Assembly: GCA_026008535.1 (NCBI GenBank)
Contig: BRKX01000009.1
Span: 53,131,001 to 53,195,000 of the forward strand
Reading direction: 5' to 3'
DNA from: Perilla frutescens
Lineage: Eukaryota; Streptophyta; Magnoliopsida; Lamiales; Lamiaceae
Length of the DNA stretch: 64,000 nt
Below are positions 20,753-32,517 of the stretch, in pieces. Positions within the stretch are counted from its first letter, which is position 1. Each line of letters starts with the position of its first letter. The notes below the pieces were generated by a model that saw only the letters and a list, made by a program, of their open reading frames with translations, was not told where the DNA came from and did not search any database. A program made the position numbers and the translations under genes.

Positions 20753-21773
20753 TCATTAAATATTTCAATAAGGTACACTAAAATATACATATAATATTTG
20801 TATATTATATAATAATTGAGTAAATTGATATAAAAATAAAAATATATATATTTTTCGAATCAAATGAACTAAGTAATTATTAGACATTATTAATTGCTTG
20901 ATGTTGGTTTTGATGAATAATGTCGATTTACTCAGCGTAATAATGTTTGTTTGGTATCATATGTTTAATCAAATTCATTTGTATTTGTTTCATTATCAAG
21001 TCTCAATTATTAATTATAACTATAAAATATAATTTTATTCACCTCATAATTAGATAGTTTTTTGTTAGACTACTTCAAAATTCAAATATATTATTTTATA
21101 TTAATATTATAACTAAATACATTCTAAGTATATATGTTAAAATTGGGTAATCAATTTTGATTGAATTAATTTTTATCATATAAATTTATTTACATATTCC
21201 TATTTTTATTAATATCATAAGTTTAACTTAATGTTTGTAAATATCATTATTTTATTACATTTTAATTTTTTTATTCATGATTATATTAATTCTTAATTTT
21301 CATATAGTTCATATAGTTTATTATTATTACTTAAATATATAATAAATTTATCTGATAAATTGATAGTATGATATTATGTTTATATAAATATAATATCAAT
21401 ATGTAATATATAAAGATTTACATATATTTCAGTTTTAGAGAATTGTTATGAAAATATTATTTGCTTGAATATTAACATAATTGTTAATAATTTAGTGAAG
21501 TGGTTAAACTAACAAATTGAAATACATTTTGCTAAGGTTTGAATCTTGTTGGAGGTGAAAATTTAATTTTTTTGGCTTATCAAAGCTCGATTATAAGCTT
21601 GATTAAAAGCTCACGAACTACTCGATAAAAGCTCGTTCACAGTTAAACTTAAGCTACTCGTGAGAATCTCGCAAGTAGCTCGAGTTTGGCTTGAGAAAAT
21701 TGTCAAGCTCAAATTTGACTCGTTTAATAAATGATCGAGTTTCGATCGAATTTTTTTTGAGTCGACACCAAAG

Positions 21774-22023
21774 GGTTAGACTTTGGTATCCGGTAAACAA
21801 CGGAATAAATCATGATGAATAGAATCAGTAGGAATTGTAGAATGTTTTTTTGAATTGTAATTGTAATTGTTATCTTGGATTGTATTGAATACAGATACAA
21901 CATCTAGTCCTCTTTATATAGCTAAACTAACTAGAACATAAAAGGAAATGATCTCTTCCCTAATTACACATGATTTCCTAATCTAATCCCACAATTTATG
22001 GGATTTTATTCTGCATTCTAACA
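21774..22023 (-). repeat. 3' LTR of the copia element
   Basis: On the minus strand it begins TGTTAGAATGCAGAATAAAA. The inner edge meets the polypurine tract and the outer edge meets target duplication CAAAG. It carries an extra ACTA relative to the other LTR. Confidence 0.95.
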
Positions 22024-22035
22024 CTCCCTCTCAAG
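22024..22035 (-). promoter_or_regulatory. Polypurine tract of the copia element
   Basis: Minus strand CTTGAGAGGGAG directly precedes the TGTTAGAATG start of the 3' LTR and directly follows the pol stop codon at 22038-22036. Confidence 0.85.
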
Positions 22036-25000
22036 TTAAGTTACCGGATCACCGAAACTTAACTTGCTCAGAACTTCCTTGAAGACCTTGGAGTTGACAA
22101 CCTTTGCTAAAATGTCAACTAATTGCTCTTCTGATCAAATAAAGGGCAACTCCACAATACTAGTATCTAGCTTCTCCTTAATAAAGTGTCTGTCAATCTC
22201 CACATGTTTCATACGATCATGTTGCACCGGATTCTCAGAAATGCTTATTACTACTTTATTGTCACAAAACAACTGGCACGTCTGGGTAGGACAGTACCCC
22301 CATTTCTTTCAATAATTTCCACAACCATAAAATTTCTGTTAACCCACTTTTGATGCCTCTAAATTCTGCCTCTGCACTGGAGAGGGCCACTACCTTTTGT
22401 TTCTTGCTTCTCCAAGTAATAAGGTTTCCACCAACAAAGGTAAAGTATCCACTTGTAGACCGTCTGTCTGTCAAATTACTCACCCAATCGACATCTATGT
22501 ATCTCTGAATCCCTAAATAGCCATATTTCTCAAACAAAAACCCATGTGAAAAAGTGCCTTTGAGATACCGCACAATCCTAATTGTTGTCTCCAGAGTCCA
22601 GATGATCAACTTGTGGCCGTTGCATGAATTGACTCACCACTCCAACAATATACGCAATATCATGTGTAGTGTGGGATAAATATATGAGTTTTCCCACTAA
22701 ATGTTGATACCGACTTTGGTCAGCCATTTTTGCACCCTCAACAATCTGCAGGCCGTGATTTACTACTATGGGTGTGTCAGCTGGTTTACAATCTACCATC
22801 CCAGTTTCTGCAAGAAGATCCAGTGTGTACTTTTTCTGGCAGATAAAAATTCCTTTAGATGACCTAAGAACTTCAATGCCAAGGAAATACTTGAGAGCAC
22901 CCAAATCCTTCATTTCAAATTCAGTGAATAGATTCTTTTTTAGCCTTTTGATTTCTTCAATGTCGCTGCCAGTGATAATCATATCATCGACATAAATGAT
23001 TAGACATGTAATCAGCTTTCCTCTATTCTTCAAGAACAGTGTATGGTCTGAATTGCTCTGACGGAACCCATAACTCTTCATAGCTATGGTGAACCTCCCA
23101 AACCATGCTCTCGGTGACTGCTTGAGACCATATAAGGTTTTCTTCAGCTTGCATACTTCCCCATTTCTAAACTCATCTTGGAAGCTAGGTGGTGTTTCGA
23201 TGTAGACTTCTTTATTCAGATCACCATGTAAGAATGCATTATTGACATCAAACTGATGAAGTGGCCAGTCTCGATTTGCAGCTATTGAGAGTAAAACCCT
23301 GACAGTGTTCATTTTGGCTACAGGTGAGAATGTCTCCAAGTAGTCTATCCCATAGGTCTGAGTATACCCCTTTGCTACTAATCGAGCCTTGTATCTTTCA
23401 ATTGTTCCGTCAGGTTTCCTTTTAATAGTGAAAATCCACCGACATCCAACTGGTCTTTTTCCTATAGGTAGTTTACACTTCTCCTACGTGTTATTTCTTG
23501 CAAGTGCTTCCATTTCCTTCTTCATTGCATTCTTCCACTATTCAGATTCCATAGCCTCTCTGGCATTCCTTGGTATACTTTCTTCTTCATATAGGGAAGT
23601 TTCAAAGGCATTTGCGGTCTCAAAGAGATTTCCTTTGACCATATTTGCCACCGAATATCGTGTCTTCCTTATACTCCTCTCTGGAGTATAACGTTTAGAT
23701 GGGACCCCTCTGTTACTTCTTGGCGGTAGAACATACTGTCCTGTATCCCCATCAACAGTTGTAGTCTTCTTTTGCTCCATTATCTCAGGTAACACAGATG
23801 AATCAGAGTGCACATCAGAAATCTCAGTATTATCAACCTTAAAACTATCACTTACTGTTTAGTGTGTAATTGTGTTGTTTTACTATACTAATTTTGTGAT
23901 GTTTAGTTAATTATTTTCTAGTATTTTATGTGTTATGCGTTGATTTTATGTGTTTAGTTTCATTTATTGCTCTAATGGTGGATCATGCCTAGTTGTGCAA
24001 AACATGAGCTTTTGATTACAAAAGCAGGATCTTAACGACATTTAGGTGGCAAGTGAAAAAGTCAAAAATCGAGCTCGATTGGCTAAGTGGAGAATCGAAA
24101 ATAATGAAGAAAGGCAAGGTGAAATTCACTGGAAGTGGACCACGGAGTGAGCAATCCGGACCGACCCTGCCCCGCACCCGCAGCCCTACCACACACCACC
24201 GCGGCACACAAAGGCTCTCGGCAAAGACCCCCCGTGCCCACGCTATGCCCCGCCACGGCAGCACTCCTTCTCACCCCGCACCCACACTGCACCTCGCCGG
24301 CGCGCGGGGCGCTATCTCCTCCTCTCGGACCAATTTTCCCTTTTATTTCAATTGCAATCCCACTCCATTTCACTTCTCCCTTCACAGCTGCAATTGTTTC
24401 AATCATGAATGAGGACTTTTGTGCCATCTATTAATAGTATGGGAAATAGGGATTAATTTCCCTAAGATTGCTTTTTGGGTCTTTGGCTTCATTTCCCCCA
24501 ACAAATCTCCCACAAAATCCCTCACATTAAATGCTCCCTTACAATCAAATCCCATAAATTTTTCTCTCTCCTCTCACCTCACTCTCTCCGACTCGATTCT
24601 CTCTCTCTCTCTCATATATCCCCATTTTGATTTTGGGGAGGGGGGACATCATCAATCATCTTACATTCACCATTCACTTCTTCTTTCATTTTCTCTCTAC
24701 ACACACACACTATCATCTTCACCATTTTTCACCATTATCACCACCATTCAAGAGAAGAGGAGAAAAGAAAGATAAGAGGAAAACAAGCTAAGGAGGAAGA
24801 AGAAGAGACAAGAAGAAATCGACTTCGAGCCGTCCGCGGAAGCTAGGCTCATTTGGAGGTTTATCTTTTGTTATTTTCTTTCTTATTCTTAGATGATTTG
24901 TGGGGGTTTGTCCCAAACTCTTGAAAGATGTCAAGTATTGTAGAAGTTTATGCTATTTCCATTTGATTATGAGATGGCATATTTCTATGATATTTGTGTT

Positions 25001-28000
25001 GTTTTGAGCATGTTTACGGGCTAATATCTCTATTATTGGGTAGAGGATCGATTTGATTTTTGATCTATGCTTGTTATGGTCGGTTTATGTTGTTGGAATT
25101 GTGATTATCATGTTGAAGTAATTGATCCCTACTTAAACATTGTTAGGATTTAGATGAGACCGAAAGGAGATTATAGATCCCGAAAGTGGTTCCTTCAACA
25201 TTAGGTGGATTGGGTTCATAAACCTAATATATTAATCTTGTTCGTATGATATAGTCGATAAGGGTTTAATAGATAGACGGTGACAGTAATTGATATTAAA
25301 CCATTTGAGGGGTCTATTATGTGAGATTAATAAAACCAACTAAAAGCAAGCTTAGTGATAATCCATTGAGAGAATTTACACCCTAATACCTTTATCCTAA
25401 TCTTTTCCTCAAACTTGATCTTATTATTGTTATTTGCATTCTCTAGTTTAATTTCTTGTTTTAATTCTTACTTTAAATTACCTTCAAAATTCATGGTTAG
25501 AATGTTTAGGTTTTATTTAATTATTCAAGCACGTTGCATGCATAGCCTAGAGACAATTGCCCACAAGAAATCTTCCTTGAGAGTTCGACTCGGGTTAGCT
25601 CATCGCGTCTAAGATTGACCCCGTCCAATTGCGGGTTTGCCTTGAAGTAGTTGTCCGTGTTGAGTCTAAACCAAAAAATATACTTGGTTGTTGCTATTTT
25701 GCATGAGAAACACTTACATTGGGTATCAGAAGCGGCGAAGATGGTGGGACTGTATCACTGAGAGTTGGGGTTTGCATTTCTGTTTTATGAGGTTTGTGCA
25801 GCGGAACTATTAATTGTCTCTGTTGGACCTCTATTCGGGTCTGAATTTGGCATAGAACACCAGCTTAGTGGGTCAGAAATAGAAGTATTGTCCCTCTCCC
25901 CCTAACTACTAAGGTGGTGATGGTAAAAGTATTCAGTTTCAAGAAAGTCACAATTTAGTGCGGTGAAGATGCGGCTGGTTTTGGGATCATAGCAACGATT
26001 CCCTTTTTAATTGACCCCGTATCCCACAAAAACACATTTGATGGCACAAGAAGATAACTTGGTGTGTTCGTGTTTAGGAACATGGATAAAAATGGAACAA
26101 CCAAAAACTCGAGGCTGAAGGTTCAAGGTAGGTAGAATGTTGGAGTGAGTAGATAGGACTTGGAGTAGGGTTTGAAGTTTATGGATTTTGGTGGGTAGGC
26201 GGTTAAGGAGGTAGATAGCAGTGGCTAAAGCTTCAGGCCAGAAATGGGTGGGAACCTGAGATTCAAGGAGGAGGGCTCGGGTGATTTCAAGGAGGATTCT
26301 GTTTTTCCGTTCGGCAACTCCATTTTGTTCGGGAGTATAAGAGCACGTGGTTTGGTGAATTAAGCTTTTTAGCTTGGAAGTACTGGGCCATAGAAGTGTT
26401 AACAAATTCGTTCCCATTGTCGGAGCGAAGGGTTTTGATGGTGGTTTGGAACTAGGTTTGGATCATGGTGTAAAACTGGACAAATTTAGAAAAAACCTCA
26501 GATTTATGTTTTAAGAAGTAAATCCAGGTCATACGTGTGCAATCATCAACAAATATCAAGAAATATTGAAAATCCTGGCCCCCTAAAACAGGTGCTCCCC
26601 AAACATCGGAATGAACTAAAGTAAATATCAAATCAACTTTAGTATTATTTGGTTTAAAAGTTTTGCAGATGATTTTTGGCTAAAACACATGTCTGACAAA
26701 ACAAATGCTGGAAAAAATCTAAGCTAGGGAAAAGAAGCTTTAAATAACCCAAAGATGGATGTCCAAGACGTCTATACCAAAGCCAAATGTCCCGATTTTG
26801 AGATCCTTGAGCCAACATCATAGTGCCTTGTTGAGCAATGTCATCCACATACTACAATCCCCGTCTCTCAGTGCCACGCCCAATAATCTTTCCCATCCTA
26901 ATATCCTGTAAGAGACAGAAATGAGGAAGCATAAGAACAGTACAATTCAATTCTTTGGTGACATGACTGATAGAGAGCAACTTGTGAGATAAAGACGACA
27001 CATATAAGTAATTTGAAATTTTCAGAGTAGGGGAAATCTCTATTGTTCATGGGCCGTGGACAGGTGTGATGGCACCGTTGGCAGTCTGAACATGTGTCTT
27101 AAGGAGTACAGAGGACTGTATAATATCAGAGGCCTCAAACGTCATTGTGTCAGTAGCACCACAATAAAAAAAATCCACTTATTAGATTTATCATCACTGC
27201 TGGTTTGAGCAATACGTGCAAGTAACACGGTCCCATTATTTAATAAATGAGCATATTGTTTCCAAGACTTAAGCAGATTACTTTTGACAAGTTGTACATC
27301 ACTAGTGTTGAAATTAAAAGAAGAGGAAGTAGAAGGGCTCAATTGCAAATTGAGCCCTTTACCTATTTGAAAGTCGTCTCCTTCATTTCCAACCCTAGCT
27401 GCCGCCTCTTCACTGTTGTGTCTCACAGCTTCTTTCTAGAGCCCAGCCGCGTTGCCGCCTGGGGTGTCGGCGGCCCCAGAGCCACCCACCATCACGGCGG
27501 CACCGGTGACGGTAGCTTTTCCTTTTTGATTTGTTAGTTTTTTGTGGTTATCTTCCCACCAATCGGGAAAGCCGATGATCTGGAAGCATTGCTTCTTGGT
27601 GTGCCGTTTCATCCCGCAATGGCTACATATGAGCAGATCCTTGTTCTCTCGATCTCTGTTATTAGGCTTGTTCCACTGTGGTTGCCCGGATCCACCTTGA
27701 GCCACGAGGCCTGCGCCGATGCCGACGCCTGATGAGGAAGAGTTCTCGCTGCCGACGCCGGTGATAGTTGCCAACTTTAGAATTTGGAGCCGGGTAACTT
27801 TCCGTTTCACCATGGCGAAGGTGGCCTCAGCTAAGGGCGGAGGAGTCATCTTGATGATATCTCGCTGGATACTATAAAACTGAGAGTTCAAGCCGGCCAA
27901 GAATTGGTAGAGACGACGGGTCTCCGTAAGTTTTCGGTATTGATTGATGCCTTTTTCGCAGCACCCCATCGGATCCGGCTGCCTCCGATCAATATTTATC

Positions 28001-28463
28001 CACAGTCCCTATAGTTCATTCCAAAAATCCTCCAAGGTATTTTCCCCTTGTACTACTTTGTTAGCCCGAGTTTCTAGATCGTAAATTTGCACGGGATCGG
28101 CTCCACTCCCATAAGTAACTGCTAAGCTATCCCACAGTGCTTTTGAGGTTTGATGTTGTGCAAAATTATGGACTAATTTGGTTTCCATGTTCTGAATAAT
28201 CCATGAGAATACGGTGAGATCACTTTCTTCCCATTGAAAGTATTTTGGGTCATCTGTCGCCGAAGGTATAGGGTTTCGGTGACGTGACTTGATTTTCCTC
28301 TACTTCCGATTGCAACTCTCATAAGTTGGGACTATAGTGGATAATTTGCTCCATCAAGTTTAATCCCCAGCGTGATGTTTTCTGTCCCTCTGAACATATT
28401 TGCAATTTGCTGAGTTAACTCTGTTTGATTTATCTTTGTTATTTGACTGTTGTTGTCTGCCAT
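22036..28463 (-). pseudogene. Ty1/copia gag-pol, multiply broken
   Basis: The ATG is at 28463-28461. Gag follows, with zinc knuckle CSHCGMKRHTKKQC (about 27605). The protease site is degraded: the usual DSGAT motif reads YCGAT near 27165. Then come the GAG-pre-integrase motif LWYRRLGHPSLGYLKL (26780), an integrase core with RSDNG and YTPEQNGVAERKNR, RT (HQFDVNNAFLHGDL, TLYGLKQSPRAWF, YVDDM) and RNase H (LSSAEAEFRGI). It ends FGDPVT at 22036. Visible damage: in-frame TAG stops in gag at 28334-28332 and 28011-28009, frameshifts around the protease, in the integrase core (26340-26460) and between RT and RNase H (22580-22610), and a 1.86-kb insertion between integrase and RT at 23856. The reading frame joins exactly across that insertion. 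Confidence 0.95.
23856..25712. mobile_element. Solo LTR (1857 bp) inside the copia element
   Basis: It begins TGTTTAGTGTGTAATTGTG and ends GCATGAGAAACA, so it has TG...CA ends with TGTTT/AAACA inverted tips. Target duplication CTTAC lies at 23851-23855 and 25713-25717. No internal retroelement domains, primer site or second LTR exist, which fits loss of the body by LTR-LTR recombination. The GC-rich stretch 24130-24330 gives chance ORFs on both strands. The parent family is not recognised and is not the gypsy element at 12-18 kb as far as I can see. Confidence 0.9.
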
Positions 28464-28573
28464 TGGGATTGGTTTTGCAGGAAAGGGTGTTTGTTTCGAT
28501 CTGTGGCTTAATTGGTCCGAGGAAGGTATGGACGATGATGATGAATTTCTGAGTCCGGCTTATACCAGAGCAA

Positions 28574-28588
28574 CCTGCTCTGATACCA
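28574..28588 (-). promoter_or_regulatory. Primer binding site, initiator Met-tRNA type
   Basis: Minus strand TGGTATCAGAGCAGG abuts the 5' LTR. TGGTATCAGAGC is the classic plant copia primer site, complementary to the 3' end of initiator methionine tRNA. Confidence 0.95.
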
Positions 28589-28834
28589 AGTTAGACTTTG
28601 GTATCCGGTAAACAACATAATAAATCATGATGAATAGAATCGGTATGAATTGTAGAAGGTTTTGTTGAATTGTAATTGTAATTGTTATCTTGAATTGTAT
28701 TGAATACGGATACAGCCTCTAGTCCTCTTTATATAGCTAAACTAGAACATAAAAGGAAATTATCTATTCCCTAATTACACATGATTTCCTAATCTAATCC
28801 CACAATTTATGGGATTTTATTCTGCATTCTAACA
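28589..28834 (-). repeat. 5' LTR of the copia element
   Basis: The 246-bp partner of 21774-22023. The outer edge meets CAAAG and the inner edge meets the primer binding site. Confidence 0.95.
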
Positions 28835-28886
28835 CAAAGTAGCTCACAAACAGTTTGACTCATTAATTTACAGTCCTACATTTACC

Positions 28887-30370
28887 TCCTCATATAACAA
28901 AGTTTTTTTAACAACTTGTTATCTTAACGAAATATGTTTATATTTTCAAAATGTATACCGATTACTACTTTAATTAAATGAATTTAACTCAGAGAGCGTC
29001 ACTAGTTCAGTAAAGCATGATTTAGTGTTCGTAATGTCACTCATTATTCTTCACAATCACAAAGCATCCATAACAAGAAAACCTTGAATAAATCATTGCA
29101 TTATTATTTTATTGTCTAAAAATAATTGTTGGTATATCATGATGTTTGTGTGGAATTTAATTATTGTCGTTCTAGATTTCTGTTTAATTAGTTCTTGGAC
29201 TTCTTGACTTTGCCTACAGTTAGTTTCTTTTGAATTAATTTGTGTACTTGAAAAGCCAAGGACTGTTTGAGATTTCACATTTGATCATTTAGTCGCAATT
29301 AATGTCTGTCCTATCCATATCTATAGTTTATTTTATTAATTTTTCTTACATTTTTTTTTGTTCAATTTTAATTTATTTTGGTTTACAAATGACTTTCCAA
29401 AATCTACTTATCTAAGAATATAAATTGTTTTCTTTTTAAGGTTTACAAATGACTTTCCAAAACTTGAATGCGCACGCAAACACAAAAATAGAAGGTTCTG
29501 GCGGGATTGAACAAATAAATAACTAAATTTATTGTAGTCTTTTTAGTCATATTTATTTATTTTAATTGAAGTGCTTTAAAAATTTAGGATAAGGTAATTA
29601 AATGCCTCAAAAGTTTAAGGATAAAAAGGATTTAGGCATTTAGCAGTCAACTGTCTTCATATACAATGCATTTGGACTGCTCTCATCCAAGAAGTAGTGT
29701 CATGCATCTAGTAGTGAAGGAAATATTTCTCCATTTTGTCAAAGATGAATGAAATATGGGATATTATTTTAGATAAACTAAACCCAATATTTTAGTCACC
29801 ACATCCCATACTAACCTACTAAGTCTTCAGTTTATTTATTTTATCAGTTGATATATATATATATGTAATATGTGTAGTTATTGTGAGGTATAAAACATTT
29901 GTCAATTGTAATAATTCTCAAATATCGGAGGTAAGCTGTGTATTTATGCTAAATTCCGCGGTGGTTTGTGCAATTATTTATTATTTATTTTTTGCCTAAA
30001 AATATATCTGGGAATAGATTTGATTATTTTTTAACAGTTTAGATATTTAATTGATAAAAATGTTCTTTTGGGATAAATTTGAGAAAATGGAAATAATTTG
30101 GGATATAAATGATGGTTTAGCCGAATAAGAATTCACTCAGTTTGGACCAATACGTGAGCCTATTTTTCGTCTTGTCCCATTTAAAGTCATGGGCCGGCCC
30201 ATTTACTGGAATCTTTTCCCTACTTTAATCTTCTTTTCCTCTGTCTTGGAGGACTTATGTAGACTGCTTTGGTGGGCGCTGACGATACATCATAAAAACT
30301 TCAGATTGCTTCACGGTCAAAATTCGTCAAACGGTACACATCCATTATAAAATATTATATTTTTTCTAGC
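28887..30370. other. AT-rich spacer, no gene seen
   Basis: It contains a short direct repeat, GGTTTACAAATGACTTTCCA, at about 29381 and 29441. Otherwise it is low-complexity spacer. Confidence 0.55.
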
Positions 30371-30380
30371 GCAAATTCTC

Positions 30381-30730
30381 ATGTACATAAAATGTACATC
30401 AGACGATTAACGTATTGATCGGATCAACGTGCGTTGACTTGGTCAATGTGTTGACCAAAAAATCATCAAAACATTGATATTTTTAGAGATATAAGTGATA
30501 CTTTTTGTTAATTTTGAGTGATACTTTTTAGTGTTACGATTGATACCGACTTTCACAGCTTTTTTTATTTCTTTTTCCTGGCCAATACTTTTTAATTATA
30601 CAAGTGATACTTTTTGGCTTTTAAGTGATACTTTTTAATGTTACAAATGATACTGATTTTGACGGGTTTTTTAGTCAACGTATGTTGATTTGGTTAGCCC
30701 GTTGATCGTCTGATGTGCACCTCGTACATA
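30381..30730. mobile_element. MITE with GTACATCAGACGAT ends
   Basis: Left GTACATCAGACGATTAACG and right CGTTGATCGTCTGATGTGCAC are inverted repeats, with further outer pairing of ATGTAC. The interior has five or more copies of (AG)TGATACTTTTT in one direction and paired TTGACT/GTTGAC segments. A related fragment lies at about 41860-42005. No ORF. Confidence 0.7.
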
Positions 30731-31935
30731 CTAGACCTGCCCTTTTTCTAAGATTCGAATTCGGATCAGATGCCGTCTTAACATATATCATAACCTCTCT
30801 GATGAATTAATGATGAGTTCGTAATATGTTTTATGGAGATGGCAGTGGACCTTAAACATAATATAGGATAATGTATATATATATAGTTAATGCCCTACAT
30901 TATTAGGATAAAAAGATAAAATAAAAAGGTGTAGAAGCCAAGTGTTAATAGAAGCTAAGGTGTTTTTGCCATATAGCTACTTTCAATAAAGAAAAGGCTT
31001 TGTCATCTGCTATTAGAAATGACATGTAAAGAAACTCCAACACATATATTGGCAACAATGAATTTATCAAGATAACAAATGGGATGCACTTAGGATAAAC
31101 TATCTACAAATTTTTTTTTATCAATACATCCAATCAATTATACAGTGAAATTTATGTGTACATGTACCCTAAAATTATATTATCCCCAGCATTATCTTGT
31201 TAAAGTATAAATTTTCTTTTTCTAGATAATGCAATCATACAGTCTGGCCCTTTTTTCTTCCTCTTTCAAGCCATGCTAAAAGGCATGCACCACTTAGAAA
31301 CCGATCGACGTTTATTGAGTTTATTTACAACATATATATAGAATGTTCTAAGTTACAAAATGCATAACTAATTAACTATTCATTCTACTTTAATCATGTC
31401 ATGTGCGCGACATTTTTATAGGAGTTAGCTAGAGGTAGTCAACACTCAATTAAAAATGGAGAGGAATCAAATTTTGCATTCTCTTGCATGGAATCATAAT
31501 TAATTGTCAACTTGTAGGAATTTTTAAAATTGGCTCAATATCCAATTTATTTAAAAATAATATATAGAACATTCCATGAAAGAAATTAGTCACGAGGGTC
31601 AAAAGGGTAGCATGATAGATGTGATACTTTTATTCACGTTTCAAGTATTCGTAGCCAATGGAATTTCTAATCCTACCAAAGATCTCATTGAAAAAGAAAA
31701 AGTGAGCTCCTTGATATAACGACTATATTGACCATACGAAAATTTGGGTCCACTAAAACATTTTTGCTTCTTTATACATAAAATACCTACATTATATTTT
31801 ATTTTAATTAATATATTATATACTATATGCATATATCAAAATATAATCTTATTTTTCAACTAAAAAAACAAAATGTCTCGGAGTATTGTTTATTATTGTC
31901 GAAGTTCGCTTCATGTTACCCTAAACTTTATTGTT

Positions 31936-31937
<2 letters not shown>
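30731..31937. other. AT-rich spacer, no gene seen
   Basis: Only spurious short ORFs and low-complexity sequence were seen. Confidence 0.55.
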
Positions 31938-31971
<34 letters not shown>

Positions 31972-32138
31972 CTCCTCATATTTAAGATGAACCTTCATTA
32001 TTTGTGGATGAAACCTCATTCTACATATATATATATATATATATATATTCTTGTCTAAGTTAAGTTGTTGTCTCTATATATAAAAATAAAAAAAGTTTCT
32101 GATCAATCACAACATAATGCTATGAAGCAAAAAGCTAG

Positions 32139-32169
<31 letters not shown>

Positions 32170-32472
32170 ATTAAGGACTATAATATTCGATATGTTCTAC
32201 AAATTGATATTTTTTTCACAATCCACGCATTAAAAAGTGTAATTTAATATATTTTGAAAAGTAAATTAAAATTGACCCGTAGTTATTCTACTGTTCACTT
32301 AGTTACTCATCCAAAATAAAAGATTGTTAATTGCAATGAATATTAAGCAGTTGTAAAATTAAAAAAAAAATGCACCATCAATAAGAAAAGTGGGCTATAA
32401 TTTTGATATTCACGAAAAAGAAATAAATTAAATTCTTATTTTTGCATAACTTATAGAAGAGTATAATATATA

Positions 32473-32503
<31 letters not shown>

Positions 32504-32517
32504 AGATATAGATATAT
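31938..32517. repeat. Cluster of (AT)n microsatellites
   Basis: Separate (AT)n runs lie at about 31938-31969, 32026-32049 and 32140-32168, and a run at 32467-32487 passes into (GATATA)n up to 32517. They account for the Y/I-repeat ORFs here, which are not genes. Confidence 0.9.

Larger units (their letters stand above)
21774..28834 (-). mobile_element. Full-length but dead Ty1/copia retrotransposon
   Basis: Two LTRs of 250 and 246 bp bound it, with target duplication CAAAG at 21769-21773 and 28835-28839. On the minus strand the order is LTR, Met-tRNA type primer site, gag with zinc knuckle, protease, integrase, RT, RNase H, polypurine tract, LTR; the integrase-before-RT order defines Ty1/copia. 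The LTRs differ by about 13 substitutions and one 4-bp indel by eye, so the insertion is not recent. A foreign solo LTR interrupts it at 23856-25712. Confidence 0.95.
19832..28878. mobile_element. hAT-like transposon split by a copia element
   Basis: The left end TAGGGCTCTAAACGAG and the reverse complement of the right end, TAGGACTGTAAATTAATGAG, are hAT-type termini. They are flanked by a perfect 8-bp duplication, CATTTACC, at 19824-19831 and 28879-28886, the size hAT elements make. Removing the copia insertion (21774 to 28839) leaves about 1.98 kb. Subterminal zones at 19850-20050 and 21585-21745 are dense in GAGTTCGAGTTCGA and AGCTCGATTAAAGCTCG motifs in opposite orientation. No transposase ORF is present, so it is non-autonomous. 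Confidence 0.85.

Noticed and set aside
24016..24775. Several ORFs on both strands in a GC-rich stretch
   Set aside because: They lie wholly inside the solo LTR at 23856-25712 and come from its base composition; no domain is visible.
25718..25735. ATTGGGTATCAGAAGCGG looked like a Met-tRNA primer site after the solo LTR
   Set aside because: The copia pol frame reads straight through it and joins the other side, so it is copia coding sequence; the target duplication also places the LTR end before it.
31873..32247. ORFs with long Y/I repeats
   Set aside because: They are translations of (AT)n microsatellites.
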